Assembly: GCF_026212465.1 (NCBI RefSeq)
Contig: NC_080049.1
Location: 1,557,460-1,621,459 of the forward strand
DNA length: 64,000 nucleotides
Direction of reading: 5' to 3'
DNA from: Amaranthus tricolor
Taxonomy: Eukaryota > Streptophyta > Magnoliopsida > Caryophyllales > Amaranthaceae
Shown: positions 47,828-63,477 of the stretch, in pieces
How the letters are laid out: each line of letters starts with the position of its first letter
How positions within the stretch are numbered: position 1 is the first letter of the stretch
Notes under the pieces: generated by a model
Seen by the model: the letters and a program-made list of their open reading frames with translations, nothing else
What the model was told of the DNA's origin: nothing
Database searches by the model: none
Program-made: the position numbers and the translations under genes

Positions 47828-48446
47828 TATATTATAGAAAAAATATTTCTATAAGGCCAACATTTTGGCCATCTGCAAATAAAAGGCCAATGTTTCATTT
47901 ATTCTTTAAAAATCCAACCTTTTGCTCAATTTTGCAAAGAAAAGAGCTATTTTACTGGTCACCGGTAAAATCATTAAATTCCTATACCAACCAAGTCATG
48001 GCTGTCAGTTAGACTTTATTTCAAAGAATAAAAGTTACTATCTTCTTCTTCACACATGGAATTACCTTCTTTAACCAAAAATAATCTAACCTTCAGAATT
48101 CTTGTGATGGAGGTTTAAGCAAAATTTTTGGGCAACTTCCCTTTCTTCGGTATTGCAAAGGAGATTTCGAGAAAAACATCACAACACAAGTAAGTTTTTA
48201 ATTTTAAATTCGCAATTGATACCTTATTATTCAACTGATAATTGTTCGATTTTTGCTTAGACATTAGGTTTCAATTGATACCTCATCTTCTCATCCAACA
48301 TACCACACTGTGCCTCTAGCTCTACCAATTTTCCAAACATAACATCTGAATTTTATGGAAATTTGAATTCTTCATCCCACTCAAAGAAGGACTCAATCAC
48401 CATTCTTGAAAACAACATAAAAACAAAATTAACACTTTCTTACAAC

Positions 48447-48551
48447 CACTACAAAAAAAAACACCAGATGGCTACGGGTCCTTCCCGTCTCCATCCTATC
48501 GCTGTCACCCATATGGCGACAGGATGGAGACAGGAAGAACCCATAGCCATT
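48447..48551. repeat. Near-perfect hairpin beside a CACTACAAAAA end
   Basis: Arms 48468-48505 and 48516-48550 are reverse complements with few mismatches ('ccgtctccatcctat' against 'aggatggagacagg'), separated by about 10 nt. Just before lies CACTACAAAAAAAAACACC, the kind of tip seen in CACTA-type elements. The transcript would form a stem of about 33 bp. Confidence 0.8.
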
Positions 48552-49875
48552 TTTGTAATCGCCATCAGTATTTCAAGTAGTGATCCTGTCTCAATTGTTT
48601 GCGTAAGAAAGCTAATGTCGTCACCATTTTATATCTTGAACTTCCTATTATATTTCAATATTATTATTATTATTTTATTATTATAAATATTATTTTATTA
48701 TTATTAGTATTTTAATATTAATTAATAGTCCTTCTGATTCATTTGAGTTGTCCCATTTAGTTTTTTGACACTATTCATCGATGACTCTTAACTTGTATTT
48801 TATTCTTAATCTAGACGTCAAAATATAGTCATGTGGGATCTTGTTTGATTCTTCTCATTATAAATTTTATTAATATCAAATTTTTATAATTTTTAACTAT
48901 GCACAATTAAAGATATTTAGAATTGAATAAGTGCATTTGATAGTGTGCCAAAACTAAATAGGACAACTCAAATGGATTGGAGGGAGTAAGAATTAAGAGT
49001 TTATAATTTATAATTTAGATTTTAATTAAAATAACAATAAATATATAAAATTACATAAAACTAAAATAACAAAAAAAATATATACGACAAAAAAAATTAT
49101 GTAAACAATAAACTAATTATATTAATATAGAAAATAATAACAAATATAATACAAAAGGTTTAAAATGCTAAATTTACAAATAAATTATTTTTGAATAAAA
49201 TATACAACATTCTAAATCATCTACTAATTACCACTACCATTTCCACCACCCCGCTGCATACGAGACCTGCACGAGCCGCCTGGAGCACGTGTGTTACGAG
49301 ATCCTTGGAATTACGAGATGCACCGCAACATCCACCATGAAATTAAAAATTGATATTAGCAAAAAATTCATTGTTTAACAAATAATTAAAAAAACTAATA
49401 GCTAATTACCAATAAACAAACACAAAAAAATTCAAAAATAAAAAAAAAATCTGAAATTAAACATTTGGACAGATAAATCAAAAAAATCTGAAATAAAAAA
49501 AATAAAAAAAATGAAAAATAACTATCAAGAATTAACAAAAAAAATCTACCAACAACAACATACAACAATGTGAACTAACAGAAAAATCTACATATAAACA
49601 AAATAATTAACAAAAATCAACATATAAATAGAAAAATTAACAAAATCTATCAACATTAAAAATTGCAACACGTATAGCAACATACAAATTAAAAATTATC
49701 AAAAATGAACAAAAAAAATGGATGATGCACAAACTGATATTTACTATCAAAAACATACAAACCGAAAATCAAATCTACATATACACTATCATCAAATAAC
49801 AACAAAATATGAACTATCAAAAAAAACTAAAAAGTGTAAGAAAACTAACTGAAAATAGATAATGTCGGTTGAATA

Positions 49876-49945
49876 AATGTTGAAGGTTGAAGGTTGAAGA
49901 TTGATGGTTGAAGATTGAAGGTTGAAGAAGATTGAAAGTTGAAGA
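49876..49945. repeat. GTTGAAG-type minisatellite
   Basis: About nine imperfect copies of 'gttgaag/attgaag' in a row. Read on the minus strand it creates a short low-complexity open frame that is not a gene. Confidence 0.8.
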
Positions 49946-50561
49946 ATAAGTGCAAGAGATTGAAGATTGAAGGTGTAAGTGAAAAAATAAAGGTGAAAAT
50001 GAAAGTGAAAGTGAAAAATTTATAAACCCAAGTTCCCTCCTTCCACGAATTTGAATTCTCACAGAATATTAATGGTAAAGGGATAAAGACGGAAAATTTG
50101 TCATCTTAATGGCCAATTTGGGCAAGAATATAAATTATCTCTTATGTTTGGTCCTCTACGAACAGTTCCCAATTTCGCCTTCAATTTGTGATAACATCTT
50201 AACATTAACTGAGTTTGCACTGCGTCCACAAGAAGAAGAACCACACCTACTCATTTGCAGCTTCAACGAACTGAAAGAGTAGAGACAAAGAGAGAGAGAG
50301 AGAGAAAAAAAAAACTGAGATAGACATCGAATTAAGATTTTCAGGGAAAGTGAAGAGTTTATTAGGTTAAGATATCAATTTCTTTTACTTTTTTAAATTA
50401 CTAGGGTTAACCTATTACAGTAGGTAAGCATTACCTGGAAACTCTTTCTTTACAAAAAATGAGCAAAAGGTTGGATTTTTAAAGAATAAATAAAACAGTG
50501 GCCCATTATTTGTAGATGGCCAAAAGGTTGTCTTTTTCGAAACAAATTTTCCTATCTTATA

Positions 50562-51465
50562 TTCTCTAATATACTCAATTTAACTATAAAATAAATGCTA
50601 ATTAAAAATATTTTAATGGTAGAGATATTGGCCAAAATTAAATGCCATGTCATTTTTATTTAGCCAATAAATGAGTTACATTTCGCAAACTCTCTTTAGT
50701 TGTGACATTTAGAATTTTCCATGTTTTTTTGGTATAATGTATGATTATTTTTTAATTTTGAACTAATTCAAATAACATAATAATTTAAATAAATATATTT
50801 TTTAAAAATAGTTTCTTTTCTTACGTATAAAATTTTTTTTTGAAATAATTATTTTCTTAAAATTTTTAATTAATTTTGGTATAAAGAATTAACGTAATAA
50901 AATGTTTTAATACTTATCTTATTTAGTTTAAATTTATTGAGGAAAATAAATTTTTATGCAATCAATTATGGCCTTACTAAAAATACTTATCAATTATTTA
51001 TTTATATAAATAATAATAATAAAATAATTGAAAATTCCATCTCATAAATTAATTAATTAATGATTCTCTATAATTTATGCAAATCTTCTATTTTAGTAAT
51101 TAAGTTATTTTAACAAAAAAAAAGTAATTAAGTTATTTTAAGAGAGAGGAATTAAGTTATAATATAGTTAAATTTTTTTATCTTAATTAAAAAATTAAAT
51201 AAATAATAATTTATTCTTTTAACTAATAATAATAATAATAATAATATAATTGGAAAAACCATCTCATAAATAAATTAATTAATGATTCTCTATAATATAG
51301 GCAAATATTCTATTTTAAGAATTAAGTTATTTTAAGAGAGGAATTAAGTGAATTACATGTAAGCAAATTAAGTCCACTAATATTATTACATTTGACAAAT
51401 ATTATTACATTTGGCAGTTTGTCTTGAACTATGACATGTGTCATTTTCCAAATCTTTTAGTAAAT
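50562..51465. other. AT-rich intergenic DNA with a local duplication
   Basis: No gene. The stretch around 51040-51150 ('attaattaatgattctctat', 'ttaagagaggaattaagt') recurs at 51275-51345. Confidence 0.45.
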
Positions 51466-51700
51466 ACTATGATTAGAGGTGTTCATTCGGGTGATAGGGT
51501 CGGTTTCAGACGGGTGTCATTCGGTTCAGTTGTATTTTGGATCGGTTATTTTTCGGATGCGTGTTATGACGGGTCACACTCGGGTCAGGTTGGTTAGTCA
51601 CGGTTTGGTTGAAGATCAGTTATTTGAGCTATTCGGTTAGCATCGGTTTTGTGTCGGTTGAAGTTCTTGTCGAGTATTCAATTGGTCTCGGGCTGTCATC

Positions 51701-52760
51701 TAAGTTGCACTAAAACGGACACGAACACAGACACGGACACGACACGGGTACAGGAAAACGCCAACTTAAAAATGGCGGACACGGGGACACGAAAATGGTA
51801 ATATAATAAATATATCAAATTAAAGATAATTTTACAATCTTTCATTTGATATATGTAAATAAACACTTTATAAACATAAAACTCACATAAAATGCAAATA
51901 AGTACCAAATAAACAACACGAGTATTTAAAAATTGTCATACAAACCAAATCAAAGAAAACCAAATAAATAGGTAAATTTAAGATTGTTATGAATGTACCC
52001 TCAACCACAGGTATCCTCCTCCTTCCTTCCTCCCCTAATTGAACTTTCCTTTAAAACCTCCCAAACAAATTTCTCAAATCAAACATTACTTTATAAATCT
52101 CCATGTCCAGAAAAAGCTTAAAGCTCTCCTACCATGGAAGCCCCCACCATTATGAACAACAACAAAACCAACAAGATGATAAACAACAACAATTAATACT
52201 AGGTCTCCCAGATCATATTTCTCATTTAATCCTCTCCAAAATCTCTCCTACAATCATTTACTCTGTTTCTCATCCATGACGGAATTTCATCTACTCCCCA
52301 ATTTATCCTCCATTTTACTCCATTTACACTATCCTTACTCCCGATAACTTAACCCACTCATCTTCTTCAAACCCTCAACAAATTCTTACCCCAATTTGTT
52401 TTTCCTCTTTTGATCCAATTTCTTCTCAATGGGAATTGTTCCCTCCTCCTCCGCCACCCCTTAATCGGATCACTTAACGGATCCTTATACATAGAAAGTG
52501 GAGTCGGGTCTCATTTCTCGACGGACACAGCAAGATCCGCTGAAAAATGGAACCCATCAGCGAATAATCGGGTTCAACAGTGGGAAAAACGTGGGGCACG
52601 TGTCCCTTCCGTGTCCGTCGCGTGTCCTTGCCGTGTCCACGTGTCCGAAAAAATATTAAAATATTGGACACTTCATTTGGAGTGTCGGACACGGATTTTC
52701 GCGTGTCCGTCGCGTGTCCGTGTCCGACACGCAGGTCCAGGGGCGTGTCCGTGCTTCCTA
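51701..52760 (+). mobile_element. Pack-MULE-like element carrying an F-box/kelch gene fragment
   Basis: It is flanked by a perfect 10-bp duplication GGCTGTCATC (51691-51700 and 52761-52770). Ends share TA(A/G)G..GCAC followed by arrays of 'cggacacg' pointing inward from both sides (51715-51775 and 52600-52750). The 9-11-bp duplication points to the Mutator superfamily. The middle (about 52100-52600) is unlike the ends in composition and encodes a recognisable host gene fragment. The empty site is visible in the hAT relative at about 23196-23208 on the minus strand. Confidence 0.8.
52103..52600 (+). pseudogene. Captured F-box/kelch protein gene fragment (SKIP25-like)
   Basis: From ATG at 52103 the frame reads an N-terminal Gln-rich stretch, then 'LGLPDHISHLILSKISP' (F-box start), 'SVSHP', a stop TGA at 52277-52279 where a Trp is expected, then 'RNFIYSP', 'PICFSSFDPISSQWELFP' and a proline run. 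At about 52465 the sequence jumps to a later part of the same protein type: 'YIESGVGSHFSTDTARSAEKW', ending 'VQQWEKRG'. The two parts fit the order of F-box/kelch proteins of the SKIP25 type with the middle deleted, leaving them out of frame. It runs into the terminal repeat after 52590. It would not make a working ubiquitin-ligase adaptor. Confidence 0.7.
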
Positions 52761-53525
52761 GGCTGTCATCTGTTAATAATTGGATCGGTTTTACCGGGTA
52801 CAGATCGGGTTCGGGTAATATTTTCCAATAGAATTCGGCTACAAATTACTACTACTAATTACTATAGATCGAGTCAATATCAGATTAAGTTGTTAGACAT
52901 TTTTTAATTGATGATAAGATTCCCCTTAGTTAAGGCAAAATAGTTAAAATGCAAATTAGTTAGTGATTATTACTTTGTTAATGTTACTTGTTTGACTATA
53001 AATTAAAATCAAAGTTTTTTCATTTTTCATCTAATTTGATTAATAATAGTTAAATAAACATTGACCATTGATTATTAACTCTAAATATAGGAAACCATGT
53101 ATGTATAAAATTTAATTTATTAAAATTTCTATTACTTTATTAGATTAACTAATAAGATGATTGAAAATGAGTCGATCATATCTCTATGTTCAAAATTGGT
53201 TCAAGTTTACAGCATTTCTGTTAAAAGTTCGTTCGGGTTAAGTCGGTTTTAGCCTGATAAAGTTTGATTTTGAGCATGATTCGGGTCGGGTATGACTCGG
53301 GTCGGTCACTATTAGGTTCGGGTAATCTCAGTTAACGGTTATATGCCGGTTATAAAAATCGGTCGCAGTTCGGTTCGATTTTACGATTTTCGGTCGTAAA
53401 TCGGTTCGGGCGCAACTTCGTTTCGGATAATGTCGGTTCGATAAAACCTAAAAAAGAAACATATTTTCGGGTCGGTTAACTTTCGGTTTCGAGTCGTGTC
53501 ACTTTTGAACAGCTCTAACTATGAT

Positions 53526-55490
<1,965 letters not shown>

Positions 55491-55763
55491 TCCACAACCT
55501 TAAATTTTAAAAATATATTTCTATTAAAACTAATGGATGGGTGGGCTTATCCTCAATTATTTTAATGCTGCTACTCCATCGTTAATATTAATGTTGGGAT
55601 TTTACACGTCATAATTTTAAAATTTTAACAAATATTATTTGTATCTGCCTGTTTAACAGGGCGATCAAACCAGGCTTACTAGGCAACACATTCATAAACC
55701 TAAGCTAAAATCTTAATTTATTTCTTTGATCGAGTTAGTTTCTTGACACGTGAATATGTTATA

Positions 55764-57472
<1,709 letters not shown>

Positions 57473-58856
57473 AATAAAATAGCACATTTTATAAAACTTA
57501 ATACAAGAATTCATTCTTATTATCACTACTTAACATCAATAATTAAAAAGAGACTACACAGTAAAAATACTTCCAAAAATTTATAAGTTAAATTCAAGAA
57601 AAAAAGGAATATCTAAATGTTTGTCAAATTCACCTTTATCAAAAAAAAAAAATAAGTTAAACAAATTCATAAGCTAAAATCAATTCTGTATAAAAAGTCA
57701 TGCCAATTTCTTTTAGATGTCCCACCAAAATTAGAATGAATAAAATATCTTCCATTAAGAAATCCCTTTCTAACCCATCAAATCAACCCTCTAAATTAAG
57801 CACTCAAAAACCCATTCCAATTGACAAAACAAGACAAGAAAAACATGTAGTATGAAACGAAAATATTTCGGCACTATTTATTAAGCAAACTCACTTTTAT
57901 ATTTGAATTATTTCGATTCAATGTTTATTAATTTTTAGTTTCCATAATATTTTGATAGCATAAATAGTGATATTAACGATTGAATTCGTATATTAAAAAG
58001 TGTGAAAAAAATGGTACAAGTAAAGAAGAATGGAGAAATTCTTTCTCTTAATCAACAAGAAAATAAAGGCACAAATAACAAGAAAAAATGTTATGGTTCT
58101 TAGGTTGCTTAATCTTTTTCTTGAATTTGGATTATTAAAATTTTTAGATGAATAGTGAAACGAGAAATAAAATGGCAAACTCTAAAGAAGAAAAAAAAAG
58201 TGTGTTATTTATCCATGGCGTTGTGTGACTATTTCTGGGTAAAGACTACAATTACTTTTAACAGTTGAAAATTGTGATGTTTTGGAAAATTTTTAATCAT
58301 TTTATTAAAATTAATGTACGATTAATTGGAAAAAAGGAAAGATTAAATGAGAGTGAGAGAAAAGTAGGAAAATAATAATCTAACATTTTATTTTCTTTTC
58401 CCAACTTGAAAATGACGATTAAATTTAATGGTGACTTAAGTTATTGGCCCTTTTCAAGATTGGGCCCTAGGCGGCAGCACTCCTCGCTTACACCCACGGT
58501 CGGGGTTGTGTTATTATAAATATAGTAAAAGCTGAAAATTAGTTTATTGATCAAACTTGGAAAAACGAAATCAACTAATTTAACAATGCAATGGAAAACA
58601 TTACATTTTATGCTTTATTGACATCTCATGAAATGAAATGTTTCTTTCTTAGATAGATTATCACATTCACCCATTTGGCACACATTTATATTTTTTTATG
58701 GAAAAGAAATGTTATTATCACAAAATATAATTATGAATAAAGTACAGTGAAAAGAAAAACGAAATGCTACAAATTCAAGTAAAGCCCAAAAAGGCCCATT
58801 CCATCATACTCTACTTCTTAGTACAAATGAAATGTTTCTCAGATAGATGATCACTT

Positions 58857-61615
58857 TTAGTTCTTTGTTATTCTTGTTCTACTTCTTCTACTGAAATGGT
58901 GGTCATGAAAATCAAGTAAAGCCCGTTCCATCTTGCTCAACAATTCAAAAAGCCAAATCGGCTTCCCCACTAACAATATGTAGTACCCCCAAGCCAAACC
59001 AACTATTGTTCCACTTCCAAATCCAATCACTACAACTTCCCACATCGATAATTCTGTTTTTTCTTCCACATTATCATTGTTCAAAGATTGCACAACAATA
59101 TTGTTTTTGCATTCAAGTAATGTTGCTCCACACAACTCAAGATTTCCCTTGTACGAATCAGATGAGAAGGTATCAAAATTGTTACCATGGGGTATAGGCC
59201 CTTCCAGTTGATTATATGAAACATTAAAAACCTCGAGAAATGTTAAACTAACAAGTTCTTGAGGGATTTCACCGATAAGCCTATTTGATGATAGGTCTAA
59301 ACCATCCAACAATGATAAGTTCCCGATGGATGGAGGGATGTTTCCGGTAAGTAAGTTATGCGAGAGATTAAGATTTCGAAGTGCTCGCAACATCCCTATA
59401 GAATTTGGAATCTCTCCTTTAAAGTGATTATTAGACATATCAAATGTTGACATAGAAGTAATTATCTTCTTATAATCCAATTCCACCCCCTTTACTATAA
59501 TCTTGATGGAGTACGTATACGTATAATAAACACCAAATCCATTTTCTAAGTACCTTGGACTTCCTATAGTAGACATGTTGATATCCATCATGGAGCGAAA
59601 TTGTTCGATGTACATGAATGGCAACTTACCACAGAAATTATTGTTTGAAAGGTCGAGAATTTGTAGACTTGAAAAAGGAGATGTTGCAATCTTTGATACA
59701 TTGTTAGTTATATCACCATGAAATTTATTAAAGGGTAGGCTGAGAACCTCTAGATACGGAAGGCTACCTAACCAATAGGGGAATACATCTTTTAATTTGT
59801 TGTTCCTCAAATTTAGGACTTTCAAGTTTCTACATTTTGACAAAGTCCTTGGTATAGCTCCTTCTAACTGATTGTCAGTGAAATCTACATATTCCAATGA
59901 ATCACAAGTAGAAAATGCTGATGGAATGATGCCCTTGAAATTATTTGATTGAAGATTCAATACAGCTAATTGAGTACTAGTATTGCCCAAGCAATGAGGA
60001 ACTTCTCCATTAAACTTGTTATAAGATAAATCAAGGATTTGAAGATTAACCAAGTTGCAGATAGAAGAGTTTTTAAAATTCGTGACATTGTATCCTGGAA
60101 TGCATGACAAATATGAAAGAATTTAGAGAAAGTTGTAGCTTCATATAATAATGTATAAATACATCATAGTAAAAGAATATTCTTCCAAGAAATTTAATCT
60201 TTTTTGAAAAGAAAAAAAAAATTTTGACCACATGACTTCTTAAAAAAGATAGAAATTAGTTTAGAGTACATGTAATCACGTTAGGATAATTCCACTCAAC
60301 TTTATGGAATATCTTGTTTTAAAAAAATAAAATGATAACTATAAACTTAGTGTAATTGTAATCACGTTAGGATAATTCCACTCAGTAAACTGTGCTGTGA
60401 TGCTTCCAATGTTGGCATATTAGATGTGAGATAATTGATATATTTTTTTTATAATCTTTATTAATGTATACAAAATACAAATATCAAAAATCAAAGAAAT
60501 ACATTAAAGATAATTCGATAGAACTTGTTTCATATATTTTAATTGGTTACATTAATCAATGTTATATAAAAAAAAAAAGCAAATATAAAAAACCTTAATA
60601 ATACAAGAAATATTTTTATAACAGTTGGAAGTCTCAATGTATGCAATGGCGAACTATTTTGGAAGATGCAATTTAGATAGGCATTGCTAAAGATTAGTGT
60701 ACCTGTAATCTGTGGTGTGATTTTTCCAATCAAGTTATTGTTGGCAACCAACAAATAATTAAGACTCGTAAGCTTTCCAATGTTGACAGGTAACTGACCC
60801 GTGAGTTGATTATGTGACAAATCTAGAACAAAAAGTGACTTACAACTCCCTAAACTCTCAGGGATTGGACCACTAAGCTTATTTGAAGAAACATCTAGGT
60901 AACTCAATATCCCATTCGTCCCCAACTTTTGTGGAATACTCCCTGTAAAGTTATTTCTCGAAAATTGAAGTTCTTCTAACTTAGATAAATCTCCAATAAA
61001 CTCTGGTATGAAACCTTGTAAGTTGTTTTGACAAAGAATTAAGAACGTCATGTTTATAAGAAGAGAAAAAGAATTTGGTATCTCACCATGTAATTGATTA
61101 TTTGATAAATCCAAATGAATCAAATTTGTAAGAAAAGAAAAAGAATTTGGTATCTCACCAGAAAAGTAGTTCCAACTAAGGGAAAGGCACCGAAGCTCCG
61201 ACATATTAACAAATAAAGGGAGTGGGCCACTAAATTGGTTTAATTCTATGTCGAGATATTGGAGTTTTGTAAGGAGAGAAAGAGAAGACGGGACATACCC
61301 ATAAAAATTGTTATCTTGGAGAGATAGCTTTTGCAGGTTTGTAAGAAAACCGATTTGAGGAGAAAGAGTACCATTGAGATGTAAGTTGGTCATGTCCAGG
61401 GAAATGACAGTGGGAGAGTAAGAAGACGAAGAGCAAGTGACAAACAACCAATTGCAATGGTGAGTAGTGTTTTTCCAAGATGATAGACTTTTATAAGGAT
61501 CATCTTTAATGGCAGATTTAATAGCTAATAATGCTTCTTGTTCTGATAATATTCCGCCATTGATGAAGCTAATATTCAGACAGTGAATAAACAAGAAGAA
61601 AACAAGAATTCGCAT
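58857..61615 (-). CDS. LRR receptor-like protein, copy 4, intact two-exon gene
   Basis: Exon 1 is 61615-60703 and exon 2 is 60094-58857. The phase-1 GT-AG intron restores a glycine codon, and the product is 716 residues. Residues 1-21 form a signal peptide. The LRR cap ('CNWLFVTC') covers about 24-70. LRRs run to about 300, with one array unit and one diverged unit, followed by '[13 protein letters not shown]' and 'NNFTGSIPQKLGTNG', which resemble CLV1/BAM-type receptor kinases. Exon 2 begins at residue 305 and gives LRRs, an island-like stretch ('YTYSIKIIVKGVELDY'), terminal LRRs, 'LELCG', a helix at about 658-680 containing 'GFGSGTIVG', and a 36-residue tail with scattered Arg/Lys. There is no kinase, so it should bind a ligand at the plasma membrane and rely on a partner kinase such as a SOBIR1-type adaptor (family knowledge, not seen here). 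The ATG is chosen by conservation with copy 1 and the signal peptide. Confidence 0.85.
61010..61153 (-). repeat. Minimal LRR array of copy 4 (one unit plus the diverged unit)
   Basis: A single canonical 72-bp unit (61153-61082) is followed by the conserved diverged unit (61081-61010). This is the contracted end of the copy-number range seen in the family. Confidence 0.85.
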
Positions 61616-61692
61616 TTTGTTATTTTTGTTTCTTTTACTTTGATGGGTAGAATACTAGAATTGAGATACATGATGAGAGGAAAATGAAAGGC

Positions 61693-61700
61693 TATTTATA
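61693..61700 (-). promoter_or_regulatory. TATA box of receptor copy 4
   Basis: TATAAATA on the minus strand, 77 bases upstream of the ATG, conserved in copies 1 and 3. The flank up to about 62600 aligns with unit C, so this promoter keeps the ancestral form that copy 1 lost. Confidence 0.6.
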
Positions 61701-63477
61701 ATGTATTAAAATAATCTAGAAAAATCTAGAATTTTAATTAAATATAAAAAATATCTAAAGAATTTTTAAAATTAAAAGTATCTAAGATAATATAATAGAA
61801 GTTTATAGAAAAAATAATTAAAAAAATAAAAATATTTAAGATATTTTTAGTAAACTTGTAACTAAACTCATCACTATAAATATACATTGATGTAATTAAT
61901 TTTGAGCAATGAATAAGAATAGTCATTTTACATATTCACTTATCTTCCTCTCCAAATAAATCAATTCACTATTTTATCATCTAAATTTTCCTACACAATG
62001 CTATGTAGTTCTTTTTGAAAGCAACTTAGGATACTACTTTAATGTATCCTTAAATATGTATCTATTGTATTCAATTATAGCAAATAATTTCATATATTTA
62101 AAAAGTAAATTGAATTATATGTTAAGGTCATATGATGTTTTTAATCAAAATGTATTATTTAGATTGAATTGAACTTAATTGTTTTTAATCAAAATGTATT
62201 ACATTATACTGATTTTTCCTTATCAATGAAATTTGTTCTTATTGATTTTTATTCTTTTTCTTATTCAAAATTACTAATTTTGATTGAATTAAAACTTTTT
62301 TTTAACTCAAAATAAAATTTTAACTTATAACAACTTATTTTTACGACATAAGCTGATTTTTACTAATTTAAACTAAATTGTATCAAACTTTAATTATTTT
62401 TATTAAATAATATGAATTTAAAATGAATCTAATAAATTCTTGATAAAAAAAATATATATCAAGAATTAAGTTTGATTAAGTGGGAATGATGATCTCTTCA
62501 AAAAAATGAGAATGATGATCAAAGAACGAAGTCATAATTGGGAGACGTTTGATAAATCTATTTTCATGTTTTATTCGGTGGTAATGAAAATTAATAAAAA
62601 ATAGATAATATAGTACACTTATTCAAAACAATTGAAGCTACATACTTTCTCCGTCCCTTTCAATTTATTTCTAAAAGTAATAATTTTTCTTATAACATAT
62701 TACATATATAACTTTTATGCGATTCAGTGTGTTATTTCGATCATTTATATATTGAAATATGAAAATCTAAAAATTATAAAAAGTTAATATTATGAAAGTA
62801 TGCGTTAGACGATTCAAACAAGATCTCACTTGACTATATTTCTTCTTACATATTAATTAAATAGATAAAATAAGCTTGAACGATTAATAGTATTAAAAAC
62901 CGTAATGTAACAAGTATTTCAGAACTGAAGAAGTAGATATTTAGTAGTACAAGTCTACTAAAACGCCAAGTCAACCATGGCATTAATTAATGGAGCATAA
63001 GCTATTAAGGCCTCAAGGTACAACTTTGTCTTTATAGACAAGACTTTGACCTGTATCAGTCAAATGGATCCATGCCCCTTTGAAACCTTTGTCACGCTTA
63101 TGCTTATGGAGAGATACTCTCTCCATCTTATGAGAAAGCATTATATAATTTAAAGATTTGAGTGTTTTTTAAGTCATATGTTATTAATTCAGAGAGACAA
63201 CGAAAATATATAATTATTTAAAGAAATTAATTATGTGGATATGAACTAAGTTGGTTGGAGAATGCAAATTTTGACATTATCAATTTCCTTCATTTGGAAG
63301 GAAACAGTCTAAAAACAAAGCTTTAGATTGTATATTTAGGATATGTTATATACTTTATTATATCTTTTCACATGAGAGTTGTTTTAATTGCAAGAGTAGA
63401 TGTCGTTACAACACATACCTTCTTCAAAACAAATGCTAAATATTCCATTAGAAAGGAATGATAGATGAGATTTGAAC

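Larger units (their letters stand above)
47837..50552. mobile_element. Non-autonomous Mutator-like element, 2.7 kb, long TIRs
   Basis: Terminal inverted repeats of about 110 bp share 'ttggccatctgcaaataa' (left) and 'ttatttgtagatggccaa' (right), and 'attctttaaaaatccaacct' with its complement. Flanking 9-bp duplications are tatattata (47828-47836) and tatcttata (50553-50561), 8 of 9 matching. The body is AT-rich with no transposase, but includes a hairpin at 48468-48550 and GC-richer scraps at 49240-49330 and 50200-50290 that could be captured DNA. Confidence 0.8.
51474..53517. mobile_element. Non-autonomous hAT element with perfect 8-bp target duplication
   Basis: Ends are TAGAGGTGTTCA (left) and TAGAGCTGTTCA (right, read in reverse). 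They are flanked by ACTATGAT on both sides (51466-51473 and 53518-53525). An 8-bp duplication and TAGAG-type ends fit the hAT superfamily. The body is rich in 'cggttcgggt' words and has no transposase. Without the nested 1060-bp element and its duplicated site it is about 970 bp. The relative at 22590-23423 shows the sequence before the nested insertion. Confidence 0.85.
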
